Positions 53,021 through 61,671 of a stretch of DNA of 64,000 nt are shown here, in pieces (within the stretch, counting starts at the first letter, position 1; every line of letters begins with the position of its first letter). Origin of the DNA: an uncultured Flavobacteriaceae bacterium (GTDB lineage: Bacteria > Bacteroidota > Bacteroidia > Flavobacteriales > Flavobacteriaceae). The translations under genes were made by a program, and so were the position numbers. The notes under the pieces are model-generated. The model worked only from the letters and a program-made list of their open reading frames with translations. It had not been told where the DNA came from and ran no database searches. The stretch lies in the NCBI GenBank assembly GCA_947494325.1, contig CANLUS010000008.1, forward strand, positions 1-64,000. The letters run 5' to 3'.

Positions 53021-55564
53021 ATGAAAAAAAGTTTCTCTTTTTACACGCTATTTGCGTTTTTGATAGTAGCAGCTGCTGCTTTTTCTCAATCAAAATCTCC
53101 TAAGGAATTTCTAGGATACGAACTAGGTGATCATTTTACTAGACATGATAAAGTAGTTTCTTACTTTGAGCATATCGCAAATGAAAATGCAAATGTAAAG
53201 TTAATCAAGTATGGTGAAACTTATGAAAGAAGACCATTACATTTAGCTTTTATTACTGCTCCAAAGAATTTTGAGAAACTAGAAGATTTACGCTTAAATC
53301 ATTTAAAAACTGCAGGTGTTGTGAAAGGTGATGCTGGTGAGGATATTCCGATTGTATGGTTAAGTTACAACGTACATGGAAATGAAGCTTCGAGTACCGA
53401 AGCATCGATGAAAACATTATATGCTTTGGTTGATCCTTCCAATCAGAAAACTAAAACTTGGCTAGAAAATACAATTGTTATTATTGATCCTTGTATCAAC
53501 CCAGATGGTAGAGACCGTTATGTGAATTGGTATAACGAAACAGCTAATGTACCATACAATAAAAATCCAGATGCCAAAGAACATCATGAACCATGGCCAG
53601 GAGGTAGAGCGAATCACTATTTGTTTGATTTAAACAGAGATTGGGCATGGACAACCCAGATAGAATCGCAATATCGAATAGCCCAATACAATAAATGGAT
53701 GCCAAATATTCATGTAGATTTTCACGAACAGGGTGTTGATAATCCTTATTATTTTGCGCCTGCTGCAGAACCGTATCATGAAGTAATTACTAAGTTTCAG
53801 CGTGATTTTCAAGTGACTATTGGTAAAAATCATGCTAAATATTTTGACAAAAATGGGTGGTTATACTTTACCAAAGAATGGTTCGATTTATTATATCCTA
53901 GTTATGGAGATACCTATCCAACATATAATGGTGCGATAGGAATGACCTATGAACAAGCTGGTCATGGAAGAGCTGGTTTAGGAATAGAAACCTCTGACGA
54001 TGATGTCTTAACATTGACAGATCGAGTAGCTCATCACTATACCACAGGCCTTTCAACTATAGAAATAGCTTCCATGAATGCTGAGAAACTAAAAAAAGAA
54101 TACAAAGCGTATTTTAATAAGGCAATAAACAATCCGATAGGAAAGTATAAAAGCTATGTTATTCGTGGTTCGAACGATGCCGATAAAATAAATAGCCTAC
54201 GAGTTTTATTGGATAGGCATGAAATAAAATACGGACTTTCAAATTCATCAAGTAGTACAAAAGGTTTTAGTTATAGGGCTAATAAGCAAACTTCTGTAAA
54301 ACTATCATCCAATGATATCGTTGTGAATACGAATCAACCTAAATCTAATTTAATCAAAGCCTTATTTGAACCAGATACTAAAATATCCGATTCGTTAACC
54401 TATGATATTACAGCTTGGGCTTTACCACATAGTAGAGGGTTGGATGCCTATGCAATGGGTTCAACTATTGCGACAAAAGAGGCACCTAAAATGTCGTCAG
54501 GAGGAAGTTTAACAGGTGCCGAAAAACCGTATGCGTATCTTTCAAAATGGAACAGTACCGAGGATGTTAGCTTCTTGGGGTATTTATTGCAAAACAAAGT
54601 TAAAGTGCGATTTTCTAAGGCAAATTTTTCCGTAGAAGGTAAAAGTTACAAGGCAGGTACTTTGGTGGTAACAAGAAGAGGAAATGAAAAACTAGGCGAT
54701 AAATTTGATGCTATTATTAAAAAGGCTACAGAAAAATTTAATAGGAATGTAACCGGTGTTTCAACTGGATTTGTAAGTTCTGGTAAAGATTTTGGATCAA
54801 GTACAGTGACCTACTTAAAACCTCCTAAAATTGCGCTTTTATCTGGTCAAGGAGTTTCTTCATTGAGTTTCGGGTCGTTATGGCATTTTTTTGAGCAACA
54901 AATTAACTATCCGGTTACAGTTATAGATACTGACTACTTTAGTGGCGTGAATTTGGCCAAGTACGATGTGTTGATTTTACCAAGCGGCTGGTACGGCAGT
55001 GTTTTAGGAAAAACATCTATGAAAAAAGTAAAAGATTGGGTACAAGCTGGAGGTAGATTGATTGTAATTGATAGGGCCCTGAGTACCTTTGCAAGTAGCA
55101 AGGAGTTCGACTTATCAAATTTTAAAAGTGATGAGGAGAAAAAGAAAAGCGAAAAAGAAGCTAAAGCTCGAAAAGAAAAGTTAGAACTGGAAGCTTTTGA
55201 CAATTTAGAACGTAAATCTGTGTCTAATTTAATAACTGGTAGTGTCTTTAAGGCAACAATGGATAATACGCATCCATTAGGATTCGGTTTTGATAAACAA
55301 TATCAAACGTTGCGCTTAAGCGGAAATAAATACGCTTATTTGAAGAATGGCGTCAATGTAAGCGTGATTAAAAGTAAAAAGGATCAGATTAGTGGTTTCG
55401 CAGGAGCGAATGCTTTAAAAAATATTGATAATTCATTAGTCTTTGGCGTAGAATCTAAGGGTAGTGGTGAGGTCGTTTATTTAGTCGATGATCCTCTATT
55501 TAGAAGTTTTTGGGAAAACGGTAAACTCGTATTTTGTAACGCTGTATTTTTAGTAGGACAGTAA
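53021..55564 (+). CDS. M14-type zinc carboxypeptidase with C-terminal flavodoxin/DJ-1-like domain
   Basis: 847 aa with a signal peptide ending AFSQ. The M14 domain (about 25-380) has the zinc HGNE motif at H119 and E122, the third ligand in NIHVDFHEQG, and the catalytic glutamate in AGLGIETSDDD. A second alpha/beta domain (about 600-720, IALLSGQGVSS and ILPSGWYG) resembles a class I glutamine-amidotransferase/DJ-1 fold, as in related large M14 members. A Lys/Glu-rich stretch near 700-730 is a likely linker. Periplasmic or surface peptide hydrolysis is expected. Confidence 0.85.
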   Translation: MKKSFSFYTLFAFLIVAAAAFSQSKSPKEFLGYELGDHFTRHDKVVSYFEHIANENANVKLIKYGETYERRPLHLAFITAPKNFEKLEDLRLNHLKTAGVVKGDAGEDIPIVWLSYNVHGNEASSTEASMKTLYALVDPSNQKTKTWLENTIVIIDPCINPDGRDRYVNWYNETANVPYNKNPDAKEHHEPWPGGRANHYLFDLNRDWAWTTQIESQYRIAQYNKWMPNIHVDFHEQGVDNPYYFAPAAEPYHEVITKFQRDFQVTIGKNHAKYFDKNGWLYFTKEWFDLLYPSYGDTYPTYNGAIGMTYEQAGHGRAGLGIETSDDDVLTLTDRVAHHYTTGLSTIEIASMNAEKLKKEYKAYFNKAINNPIGKYKSYVIRGSNDADKINSLRVLLDRHEIKYGLSNSSSSTKGFSYRANKQTSVKLSSNDIVVNTNQPKSNLIKALFEPDTKISDSLTYDITAWALPHSRGLDAYAMGSTIATKEAPKMSSGGSLTGAEKPYAYLSKWNSTEDVSFLGYLLQNKVKVRFSKANFSVEGKSYKAGTLVVTRRGNEKLGDKFDAIIKKATEKFNRNVTGVSTGFVSSGKDFGSSTVTYLKPPKIALLSGQGVSSLSFGSLWHFFEQQINYPVTVIDTDYFSGVNLAKYDVLILPSGWYGSVLGKTSMKKVKDWVQAGGRLIVIDRALSTFASSKEFDLSNFKSDEEKKKSEKEAKARKEKLELEAFDNLERKSVSNLITGSVFKATMDNTHPLGFGFDKQYQTLRLSGNKYAYLKNGVNVSVIKSKKDQISGFAGANALKNIDNSLVFGVESKGSGEVVYLVDDPLFRSFWENGKLVFCNAVFLVGQ

Positions 55565-55574
55565 AATTATTGAG

Positions 55575-56885
55575 ATGGATACAGCACCACTATTTACAAA
55601 TGATACGATTGTGTTTGGACTTTTAATGATAGTCCTAGGAGTTATTTTTTATACCTCTTCAATAAAAGAAGGGTTTTGGAAAAAATTCTATAGCGTAGTT
55701 CCTTCCATATTTCTTGCTTATATGATTCCCGCTTTATTTACAACAATGGGGTTTATCGCTCCAGATTGGGAAACAATAAACGAAGCAGGAGAAACAGTAA
55801 AGCATAGCTCAAATTTATACTACATGTCTAGCCGATATTTATTACCAGCGGCCTTGGTATTAATGACTTTAAGTATTGATCTGAAGGCTGTGTATAATTT
55901 AGGATGGAGAGCACTAGCGATGTTTTTCACTGGCACGTTGGGGATTGTAATTGGAGGCCCCATTGCGATCTTATTAATTTCAATGGTTTCTCCTGAAACT
56001 GTTGGAGGTGCTGGTCCTGATGCTGTTTGGAGGGGATTGTCTACCATTGCCGGAAGTTGGATTGGTGGAGGTGCCAACCAAGCAGCAATGCTAGAAATTT
56101 ATGGATATAATCAGAAATTATTTGGTGGAATGGTATTTGTCGATATCGTGGTTGCCAATATCTGGATGGCCATTATTCTGATAGGTATTGGTAAATCTGC
56201 CAAAATCGATAAATGGTTAAAAGCCGACACCACTTCGATAGAAGAATTAAAAGAAAAAGTGTCTACCTATGCAAAAAAAGTAGAACGAAGAGCCAGCTTC
56301 ACAGATATTACCATTATCGCTGCAATTGCTTTTGGAACTGTTGGTGTATCACATTTTGGCGCAGGTCATTTGAGTTCCTTTTTTGGAAGTATTGTCGCGG
56401 GAATTGAATCGACTACGATAAAGAATATGTTTACTTTTTTAGACTCACAATTCTTTTGGATGGTGAGTATTGCCACAATTATCGCCATCCTGTTATCGTT
56501 TACAAAAGCGAAAAGTTATGAAGGTGCAGGCGCAAGTCAAATAGGAAGCCTTTTTATCTATATTTTAGTAGCTTCAATAGGTATGAAAATGGATCTCACA
56601 TTAATCTTTGACAATCTTGGTTTAGTGGCAATTGGTGCTGTTTGGATGACAATTCATGCTTTACTGATGATACTCGTTGCCAAACTGATCAAGGCCCCAT
56701 ATTTCTTTTTAGCTGTTGCTAGCCAAGCAAATGTAGGTGGTGCTGCTTCTGCTCCTGTGGTCGCTGCCGCGTTCCACCCGTCGTTGGCGACAGTTGGTGT
56801 TTTATTAGCTGTATTGGGTTATGCGGTAGGTACTATAGCTGCAATTGGTTGTACCATTTTGATGCAAATAGCTTCTGGAGGATAG
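55575..56885 (+). CDS. DUF819 family membrane protein
   Basis: 436 aa, about twelve hydrophobic helices. Features: an early FTTMGFIAPDW segment, SIDLKAVYNLGWRA, GPIAILL, GGGANQAAM and a C-terminal NVGGAASAPVVAAAFH repeat of that element. This two-fold glycine-rich element is typical of DUF819 (YjcL-like) carriers. The substrate is unknown. It starts 10 bp after the M14 peptidase gene, so peptide or amino acid uptake is a natural guess only. Confidence 0.85.
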   Translation: MDTAPLFTNDTIVFGLLMIVLGVIFYTSSIKEGFWKKFYSVVPSIFLAYMIPALFTTMGFIAPDWETINEAGETVKHSSNLYYMSSRYLLPAALVLMTLSIDLKAVYNLGWRALAMFFTGTLGIVIGGPIAILLISMVSPETVGGAGPDAVWRGLSTIAGSWIGGGANQAAMLEIYGYNQKLFGGMVFVDIVVANIWMAIILIGIGKSAKIDKWLKADTTSIEELKEKVSTYAKKVERRASFTDITIIAAIAFGTVGVSHFGAGHLSSFFGSIVAGIESTTIKNMFTFLDSQFFWMVSIATIIAILLSFTKAKSYEGAGASQIGSLFIYILVASIGMKMDLTLIFDNLGLVAIGAVWMTIHALLMILVAKLIKAPYFFLAVASQANVGGAASAPVVAAAFHPSLATVGVLLAVLGYAVGTIAAIGCTILMQIASGG

Positions 56886-56957
56886 CATGATAAAGGAGCA
56901 ATTTATTGCTGTCGACAATTATTAAATTCCATATATTCGCATCCGTAAAAATAAGTA

Positions 56958-57650
56958 ATGAAAAATATCGTAATTAGTATTTGTGCTGCTTTGATCTTGG
57001 TAGCCTGTGGAGATGAAAAAAAAGGATCAATGTTGGTGGTCGGTGAAATAAAAGGTCTGAAAAAAGGAACATTGTATCTGCAAAAAATGAAGGATACACT
57101 GTTAGTATCAGTAGATTCCGTAAGTTTAGATGGAGAGACAACATTTACATTATCTGATGAATTAGAAAGTCCAGAAATTTATTTTTTAAATTTAGATAAC
57201 TTCAAGGATAAGCAGATTACGTTCTTTGGAGATAAAGGAACGATAGAAATTCAAACGAAATTAGATAAATTTGGTTTCAAAGCGGTCATTCAAGGTCAAA
57301 AAAATCAAGAACTTTTAAACGAATACAAAGAGATGATCACAAAGTTCAGAGATAAGAATTTAGATTTTATAAAAGCCGAATTCGAAACAAAAGGAGATAC
57401 TGCCAAGATAGATTCAGTGCAGAAACTAGCTAATAATTTATTGAGACGTCGCTATTTTTATACTACTAATTTTGCAGTAAATAATAGTGATGCCGAAGTC
57501 GCGCCGTATTTGGCATTAACCGAACTATATAATGCGAATATTAAATTATTAGACACTATCAATAATTCGTTAACTGAAGAAGTCAAAGCTTCTAAATATG
57601 GTAAAAGATTAAAAGAATTTATTGAAGAGATAAAAAATAAGGATAAATAA
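56958..57650 (+). CDS. DUF4369 domain lipoprotein
   Basis: 230 aa with a lipoprotein signal (ALILVAC, Cys17). A DUF4369 beta domain (about 25-110, GEIKGLKKGTLYLQKM, VDSVSLDGETTFTL) is followed by a helical part (residues 115-230) and a charged end. DUF4369 usually fronts a TlpA-like thioredoxin domain, which is absent here, so this is the stand-alone type. A weak -7 box (TATATTCG, 56932-56939) precedes it and a terminator follows. Confidence 0.83.
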   Translation: MKNIVISICAALILVACGDEKKGSMLVVGEIKGLKKGTLYLQKMKDTLLVSVDSVSLDGETTFTLSDELESPEIYFLNLDNFKDKQITFFGDKGTIEIQTKLDKFGFKAVIQGQKNQELLNEYKEMITKFRDKNLDFIKAEFETKGDTAKIDSVQKLANNLLRRRYFYTTNFAVNNSDAEVAPYLALTELYNANIKLLDTINNSLTEEVKASKYGKRLKEFIEEIKNKDK

Positions 57651-57678
57651 AAAAAAGCGGCTTTAAAGCCGCTTTTTT
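57651..57678. terminator. bidirectional intrinsic terminator after the DUF4369 gene
   Basis: A perfect palindrome: AAAAAAGCGGCTTT (57651-57664) followed by its exact complement (57665-57678). A GC-rich core with A and T runs on both sides serves the DUF4369 gene and the convergent TIGR00266 gene. Confidence 0.92.
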
Positions 57679-57687
57679 TTATGTTGA

Positions 57688-58488
57688 TTAAAACCTATTG
57701 TCTCCGTCTAGAATGTCGCCAATTCCACCTAAGATACTGCCTTCTCCTCGGCTTTTTCCACCAGTTCTCGGTACAGATGCAATAATACGACCCGCTAACC
57801 TACTAAATGGCAATGACTGAATATATACGGTTCCTGGACCTTGAAGTGTTGCAAAGAACAATCCTTCTCCTCCGAAAACAGTATTTTTAATACCACCTAC
57901 AAATTCAATATCATAGTTTACTGTTTGGTCAAAGCCAACAATACATCCGGTATCTACTTTTAGAATCTCTCCAGCCTGTAATTCTTTTTTAGCAACCGTA
58001 CCACCAACATGCATAAATGCCATACCATCACCCTCCAATTTTTGCATGATAAACCCTTCACCACCGAAAAGCCCGCGACCTAATTTTTTAGAAAACTCAA
58101 TTCCAACAGAAACACCTTTTGCTGCACATAAAAAAGCATCTTTTTGGCAAATGAATTTACCTCTAAAATTGGTCAAATCTATAGGAATGATTTTTCCCGG
58201 ATAAGGAGAAGCAAATGATACTTTCTTTTTGCCAGCGCCTTCATTCAAAAAGGCAGTCATAAATAAACTTTCACCCGTTAGTAAGCGCTTACCCGCAGAG
58301 AAAATTTTACCTAAAACACTCTGAGTTTGCCCAGAACCATCGCCAAATATGGTATTCATTTTTATACCATTATCCATCATCATAAAACTGCCGGATTCTG
58401 CAACAACCGCTTCTTGCGGATCTAGTTCTATTTCTACATATTGCATTTCTTCTCCGTAAATTGTATAATCTATTTCGTGTGCTGTCAT
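57688..58488 (-). CDS. TIGR00266 / AIM24 family protein
   Basis: 266-aa soluble beta protein. GSFMMMDNGIKMN, GEGFIMQKLEGDG and VGGIKNTVFGGEGLF match the TIGR00266/AIM24 fold (two stacked beta prisms). The C-terminal Gly-rich tail (GGKSRGEGSILGGIGDIL) is common in the family. Bacterial role unknown; yeast Aim24 supports mitochondrial inner-membrane architecture. Last gene of a minus-strand run; overlaps the TPR-like gene by 4 bp. Confidence 0.87.
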   Translation of the reverse strand: MTAHEIDYTIYGEEMQYVEIELDPQEAVVAESGSFMMMDNGIKMNTIFGDGSGQTQSVLGKIFSAGKRLLTGESLFMTAFLNEGAGKKKVSFASPYPGKIIPIDLTNFRGKFICQKDAFLCAAKGVSVGIEFSKKLGRGLFGGEGFIMQKLEGDGMAFMHVGGTVAKKELQAGEILKVDTGCIVGFDQTVNYDIEFVGGIKNTVFGGEGLFFATLQGPGTVYIQSLPFSRLAGRIIASVPRTGGKSRGEGSILGGIGDILDGDNRF

Positions 58489-59144
58489 TTTTTTAAGGTT
58501 TTATTAATATTCTTGTTTGTTGTTTTGTGATTTTTTTTCTGCTGAAATGCGACCTTTAAATTAATCAAATTTAGTTCATCAGGGTGATACTTCAGTAATT
58601 TCTCCGTTAATTTCTCTCCTTGAATGCAGCTTTTATTTTTAAACTCACAATTGTATTTGTAGGCTAGTGCAAGTCTATAATTGGCTTCATAACTACTTGG
58701 AAATAGTTTTACGGCCTGCTCATAGCGGTAGATAGCGTTATTCCATCGTCTTTTTTGAATCCATTGGTCACCATCATCAATTAAAAAACTAAATTCATTG
58801 ATATTCTCAGACAAGAAATTATCTTGAGATATCCCTTCAGGTTGGATTTTTTTCGGAGTTGTAAAATCAACCGAGTTCACTATAATAATAAGTGCAATGA
58901 CGCTGAGTGTAATTAGAAGAGTCAACTGTTTCGTTTTATCTTTTTTTATGCTTTTACGAATGTTAGATTTGATCTTGGCCAATTCTTTTTTAGAGACGTC
59001 AGGAAAATCAAAAGCTTTTACCTTGCTGTATCCATTAGGAAAGACTAACTTTTTCTTCTTACGTAAATGTGCCGCGCGTCTAGCCGCTTTCGCAGCTTCG
59101 TTGCGCTTCAATTGACGTAACATGGCAGAAAAATCGGCTGGCAT
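58485..59144 (-). CDS. single-pass membrane protein with TPR-like C-terminus
   Basis: 219 aa. A strongly basic N-terminus (AKAARRAAHLRKKKK), one membrane helix (about 75-95) and a C-terminal region with a TPR-like unit (WNNAIYRYEQAVKLFPSSYEANYRLALAYKY) form its parts. Two Cys near residue 170 (NCEFKNKSCIQG) could form a disulfide. Function unknown. Coupled to the TIGR00266 gene by ATGA overlap, suggesting a joint membrane task. Confidence 0.75.
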   Translation of the reverse strand: MPADFSAMLRQLKRNEAAKAARRAAHLRKKKKLVFPNGYSKVKAFDFPDVSKKELAKIKSNIRKSIKKDKTKQLTLLITLSVIALIIIVNSVDFTTPKKIQPEGISQDNFLSENINEFSFLIDDGDQWIQKRRWNNAIYRYEQAVKLFPSSYEANYRLALAYKYNCEFKNKSCIQGEKLTEKLLKYHPDELNLINLKVAFQQKKNHKTTNKNINKTLKK

Positions 59145-59151
59145 AAGTACT

Positions 59152-59502
59152 TTATTTAATTAAAATTTCCATGAGATCTAAGAAATAATGGTTCATAAAG
59201 TATAAGAATGACATGGCAAAACCAATCATAAAACATAGAATGATAATGTTTCGATTTCTTTCTTTTTTAAATTGTTCTTTAAGACGATACCGTATTTCTT
59301 TTTTCTGTCGGGCTAATAATTGGTTTGATTTTAGAACAACTTTGGGTCTTTCAAATTTGAAACGTTCTAACGTTTCTCCATAGACCTCTTTTATTCTACT
59401 AAATGCAGGTCTTCTATTATAAGAGTATGTATTAGAATGATTCATAATAGCTCCTTTGTATCCAAAGCTTGGTCTCATTCTTCGACTTGTATATGTTTTC
59501 AT
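59152..59502 (-). CDS. single-pass membrane protein of unknown function
   Basis: 116 aa. A Tyr/Arg-rich N-terminus with MRPSFGYKG is followed by a charged helical segment (KKEIRYRLKEQFKKERNRN) and one membrane helix (about 88-108). No family recognised. It lies 7 bp before the TPR-like gene in the same operon. Confidence 0.7.
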   Translation of the reverse strand: MKTYTSRRMRPSFGYKGAIMNHSNTYSYNRRPAFSRIKEVYGETLERFKFERPKVVLKSNQLLARQKKEIRYRLKEQFKKERNRNIIILCFMIGFAMSFLYFMNHYFLDLMEILIK

Positions 59503-59512
59503 AGAGATAAAT

Positions 59513-59638
59513 TTAATTATCTCGCTCTTCGAAATTTTCTTTTTCTTTTAGTTGAACTCTTCGAATAATAAGATAAATGAGAATAATAGCAATAACTATC
59601 CAGAATAATGTGTAAAATAAAATAGCCATAGTTTGCAT
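59513..59638 (-). CDS. 41-aa single-pass membrane protein
   Basis: MQTMAILFYTLF then a run of Ile/Leu/Val and a basic/acidic tail (RRVQLKEKEN...). One membrane helix (about 5-26) with a charged cytosolic tail. It is in frame with good spacing: 10 bases before the 116-aa gene and directly after the YbjQ-like gene stop. CcoQ-like in size, but no cytochrome oxidase genes are near. Likely real given the operon. Confidence 0.65.
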   Translation of the reverse strand: MQTMAILFYTLFWIVIAIILIYLIIRRVQLKEKENFEERDN

Positions 59639-59639
59639 A

Positions 59640-59954
59640 TTAAGAAAGTTTAACGGCGGTGCCATAGGCTAAAATTTCGGCGCATCCTTGCATGACCATG
59701 GCAGTAGTTAACCGAACATTTACGATCGCATCTGCTCCCATTTTATGAGCATCTTCTATCATACGTTGCATGGCTTGCTCACGTGCATGGGCCTGAAGCT
59801 TGGTATATTCTTCAATTTCACCACCTACAATATTTTTAAGACCGGCAAAAAAGTCGCGCCCAATGTTTCTGGCCCGCACAGTACTACCTCTTGCAACACC
59901 TAAGACTGCTGTTATTTTTTTATCTGGAAGGGTTTCGGTTGTTGAGATAATCAT
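59640..59954 (-). CDS. YbjQ-like (UPF0145) heavy-metal-binding-fold protein
   Basis: 104 aa from the ATG at 59954. The ORF extends to 60026, but the added 24 residues lack the family's start. IISTTETLPDKKI opens the domain, GVARGSTVRARNIGRDFFAGLKN and EGCAEILAYGTAV-like elements follow. The family forms pentamers of unknown function. First gene of the minus-strand run to 57688. I saw no convincing promoter in the 183-bp gap upstream. Confidence 0.87.
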   Translation of the reverse strand: MIISTTETLPDKKITAVLGVARGSTVRARNIGRDFFAGLKNIVGGEIEEYTKLQAHAREQAMQRMIEDAHKMGADAIVNVRLTTAMVMQGCAEILAYGTAVKLS

Positions 59955-60137
59955 GATTTTGGTTTTAAGATTAATGTACTTATAGGTAGCAAAAAGCACA
60001 GTTTTGTTACAACACGAATTTGTCATATACCGAAATGGCGTTCAGTTAGCTAGAATAATTATTTGTTAATTTCTCTTGATTGTCCAGCTTATAAATGAAG
60101 TATTAAAAGCCCTATAGAATACTTAAAAAGATAGAAG

Positions 60138-60596
60138 TTATGACTTTACTTTCAAGCCCCAAGTATATTCGAATTTAGATACTGAATCTCCTCGTTCATC
60201 AAAACCTTCGGCAGTCATCACAATAGTTTCTCCTTCACCAGAAGCAATCGTTTTTTCGATGGCTTCTTTAACTAACGCTACATCTTTACAAACAAAACGA
60301 ATTCTACCAGTAGCCTTTTTCGTAAAAGTACCTTGTTGATGACGCACTAGCATCGAGATTTTTTTTCCGCTATTTGCAATGCCAACCATCACTAAAATAC
60401 CAGTTGCCAACTCTGAAGCCATTCCTTGGGTCGCCCAATATAAAGACTTAAAAGGGTTTTGATTAATCCACCGATGTTTTACCGTTGCTACTGCTTCTTG
60501 TTCATTCATAGAGGCCACTCGAACGCCTGAAAAATAAGCTGAAGGTAATTTAAATAATAAGAATTTATTGATGTTTTTCGGTGTCAGTTTTGCCAT
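60138..60596 (-). CDS. DUF4442 hotdog-fold protein
   Basis: 152 aa. The 4HBT-like fold is suggested by FKSLYWATQGMASELATG and a strand-rich second half (RIRFVCKD, GETIVMTAEGFDERG). DUF4442 proteins are related to acyl-CoA thioesterases, but many lack a clear catalytic residue; here the Glu in MASELATG sits at the usual place. Monocistronic; a weak -7 box (TACATTGC, minus, 60614-60621) precedes it. Confidence 0.83.
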   Translation of the reverse strand: MAKLTPKNINKFLLFKLPSAYFSGVRVASMNEQEAVATVKHRWINQNPFKSLYWATQGMASELATGILVMVGIANSGKKISMLVRHQQGTFTKKATGRIRFVCKDVALVKEAIEKTIASGEGETIVMTAEGFDERGDSVSKFEYTWGLKVKS

Positions 60597-60709
60597 TTAA
60601 CTCTTAATTTTTTGCAATGTACAGAAAATTAACGAGATCATTGATTGTTAGTTTTACCTATAAATAGTGTTAAAATAATGTTAAAATATGTATAATAACA
60701 GTACTTTGT

Positions 60710-60742
60710 ATTGCATAATACCTTTCTTTGTTTATATATTTG
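60710..60742 (+). promoter_or_regulatory. promoter of the DUF4870-PadR-PspC unit
   Basis: ATTG (60710-60713) and a perfect TATATTTG (60735-60742) with a 21-bp spacer; ATG at 60773. Confidence 0.6.
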
Positions 60743-60772
60743 CATAGTCAAGTATTATAAACTACTAATATT

Positions 60773-61219
60773 ATGTTATCACAAAGAGAAACGAATACAG
60801 CATTTTTAACCCATTTATCTGGTTTTGTAAGTTTTGTATTTCCATTAGGCGCTATTCTTGGTCCACTAGTTATGTGGTCTGTCAACAAGGGTAGAAGTGA
60901 GTTTGTTGACGAAAATGGTATAGAGGCAGTCAACTTTAATATTAGTTATGTCTTATATGTTTTTGTACTAGGAGCACTTACTTTTCCATTTGCGATCGGT
61001 ACGTTTTTGAGTCGTATGAGCCATTGGGAAGACTTTGACAATTTACATTTCAATTTCGATTTTAGCCATGGTTTTGGCAACTTGTTCGGAATTTTGAGTG
61101 TTGGCTCTATAATAGGTATTATCTTTTTGATACGGTTTATACTCACTATTGTAGCAGCTGTAAAGGCAAGTAGAGGCGAGTCCTATAAATATCCCTTGAC
61201 AATAAAATTTATAAAATAA
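60773..61219 (+). CDS. DUF4870 small membrane protein
   Basis: 148 aa with about four hydrophobic segments. NTAFLTHLSGF, PLGAILGPLVMW and GIEAVNFNISY are the DUF4870 hallmarks. Members are small inner-membrane proteins of unknown function, often near PspC or PadR genes. Likely co-transcribed with the genes below from the promoter at 60710-60742. Confidence 0.85.
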   Translation: MLSQRETNTAFLTHLSGFVSFVFPLGAILGPLVMWSVNKGRSEFVDENGIEAVNFNISYVLYVFVLGALTFPFAIGTFLSRMSHWEDFDNLHFNFDFSHGFGNLFGILSVGSIIGIIFLIRFILTIVAAVKASRGESYKYPLTIKFIK

Positions 61220-61241
61220 GAATCTTTAATAAACCCCAATT

Positions 61242-61313
61242 ATGATTTCAATACTAACGACTGTTATAGTCTTTGTCATGAATTTGCTGATAGCAATATT
61301 TACAACAAGTTAA
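61242..61313 (+). CDS. possible 23-aa hydrophobic micropeptide
   Basis: ATG at 61242 and TAA at 61311-61313, all hydrophobic except the ends (MISILTTVIVFVMN...). It would span the membrane once. It lies in the gap between the DUF4870 and PadR genes, 22 and 16 bases from them. Similar in nature to the 20-aa peptide at 49965-50027. May be a real regulator or chance. Confidence 0.4.
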   Translation: MISILTTVIVFVMNLLIAIFTTS

Positions 61314-61329
61314 AAGAAACAAGATCATT

Positions 61330-61671
61330 ATGAAGATAGAAAATACAAAAGCACAAATGAGAAAAGGAGTTTTAGAATTCTGTATTCTCTCTATCCTACA
61401 GGGTGGAGATGCATATACTTCTGAAATCTTATCTCATTTGAAATCAGCAAAACTGCTCGTAGTTGAGGGTACTATTTACCCTTTATTAACACGTTTGAAA
61501 AATGCAGGATTGTTGAGCTATAGATGGGAAGAATCAACTTCTGGACCACCAAGAAAATATTATGCATTGACAGAAACAGGTATTCTGTTTTTAAAAGAAT
61601 TAAGTACAACCTGGAATGAACTCACGTCAGCAGTAAAAATTGTAACTAGCAAAAAACCACCAAAAAAATGA
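61330..61671 (+). CDS. PadR family transcriptional regulator
   Basis: 113-aa winged-helix protein. The DNA-binding part (about 15-80) shows LSILQGGDAYTSEILSHL, VVEGTIYPLLTRLKNAGLL and the wing SGPPRKYYALT, all PadR signatures. The C-terminal dimer helix is very short, as in the AphA-independent subgroup. It overlaps the PspC gene start by 4 bp, so it very probably represses this operon; ligand unknown. Confidence 0.92.
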   Translation: MKIENTKAQMRKGVLEFCILSILQGGDAYTSEILSHLKSAKLLVVEGTIYPLLTRLKNAGLLSYRWEESTSGPPRKYYALTETGILFLKELSTTWNELTSAVKIVTSKKPPKK

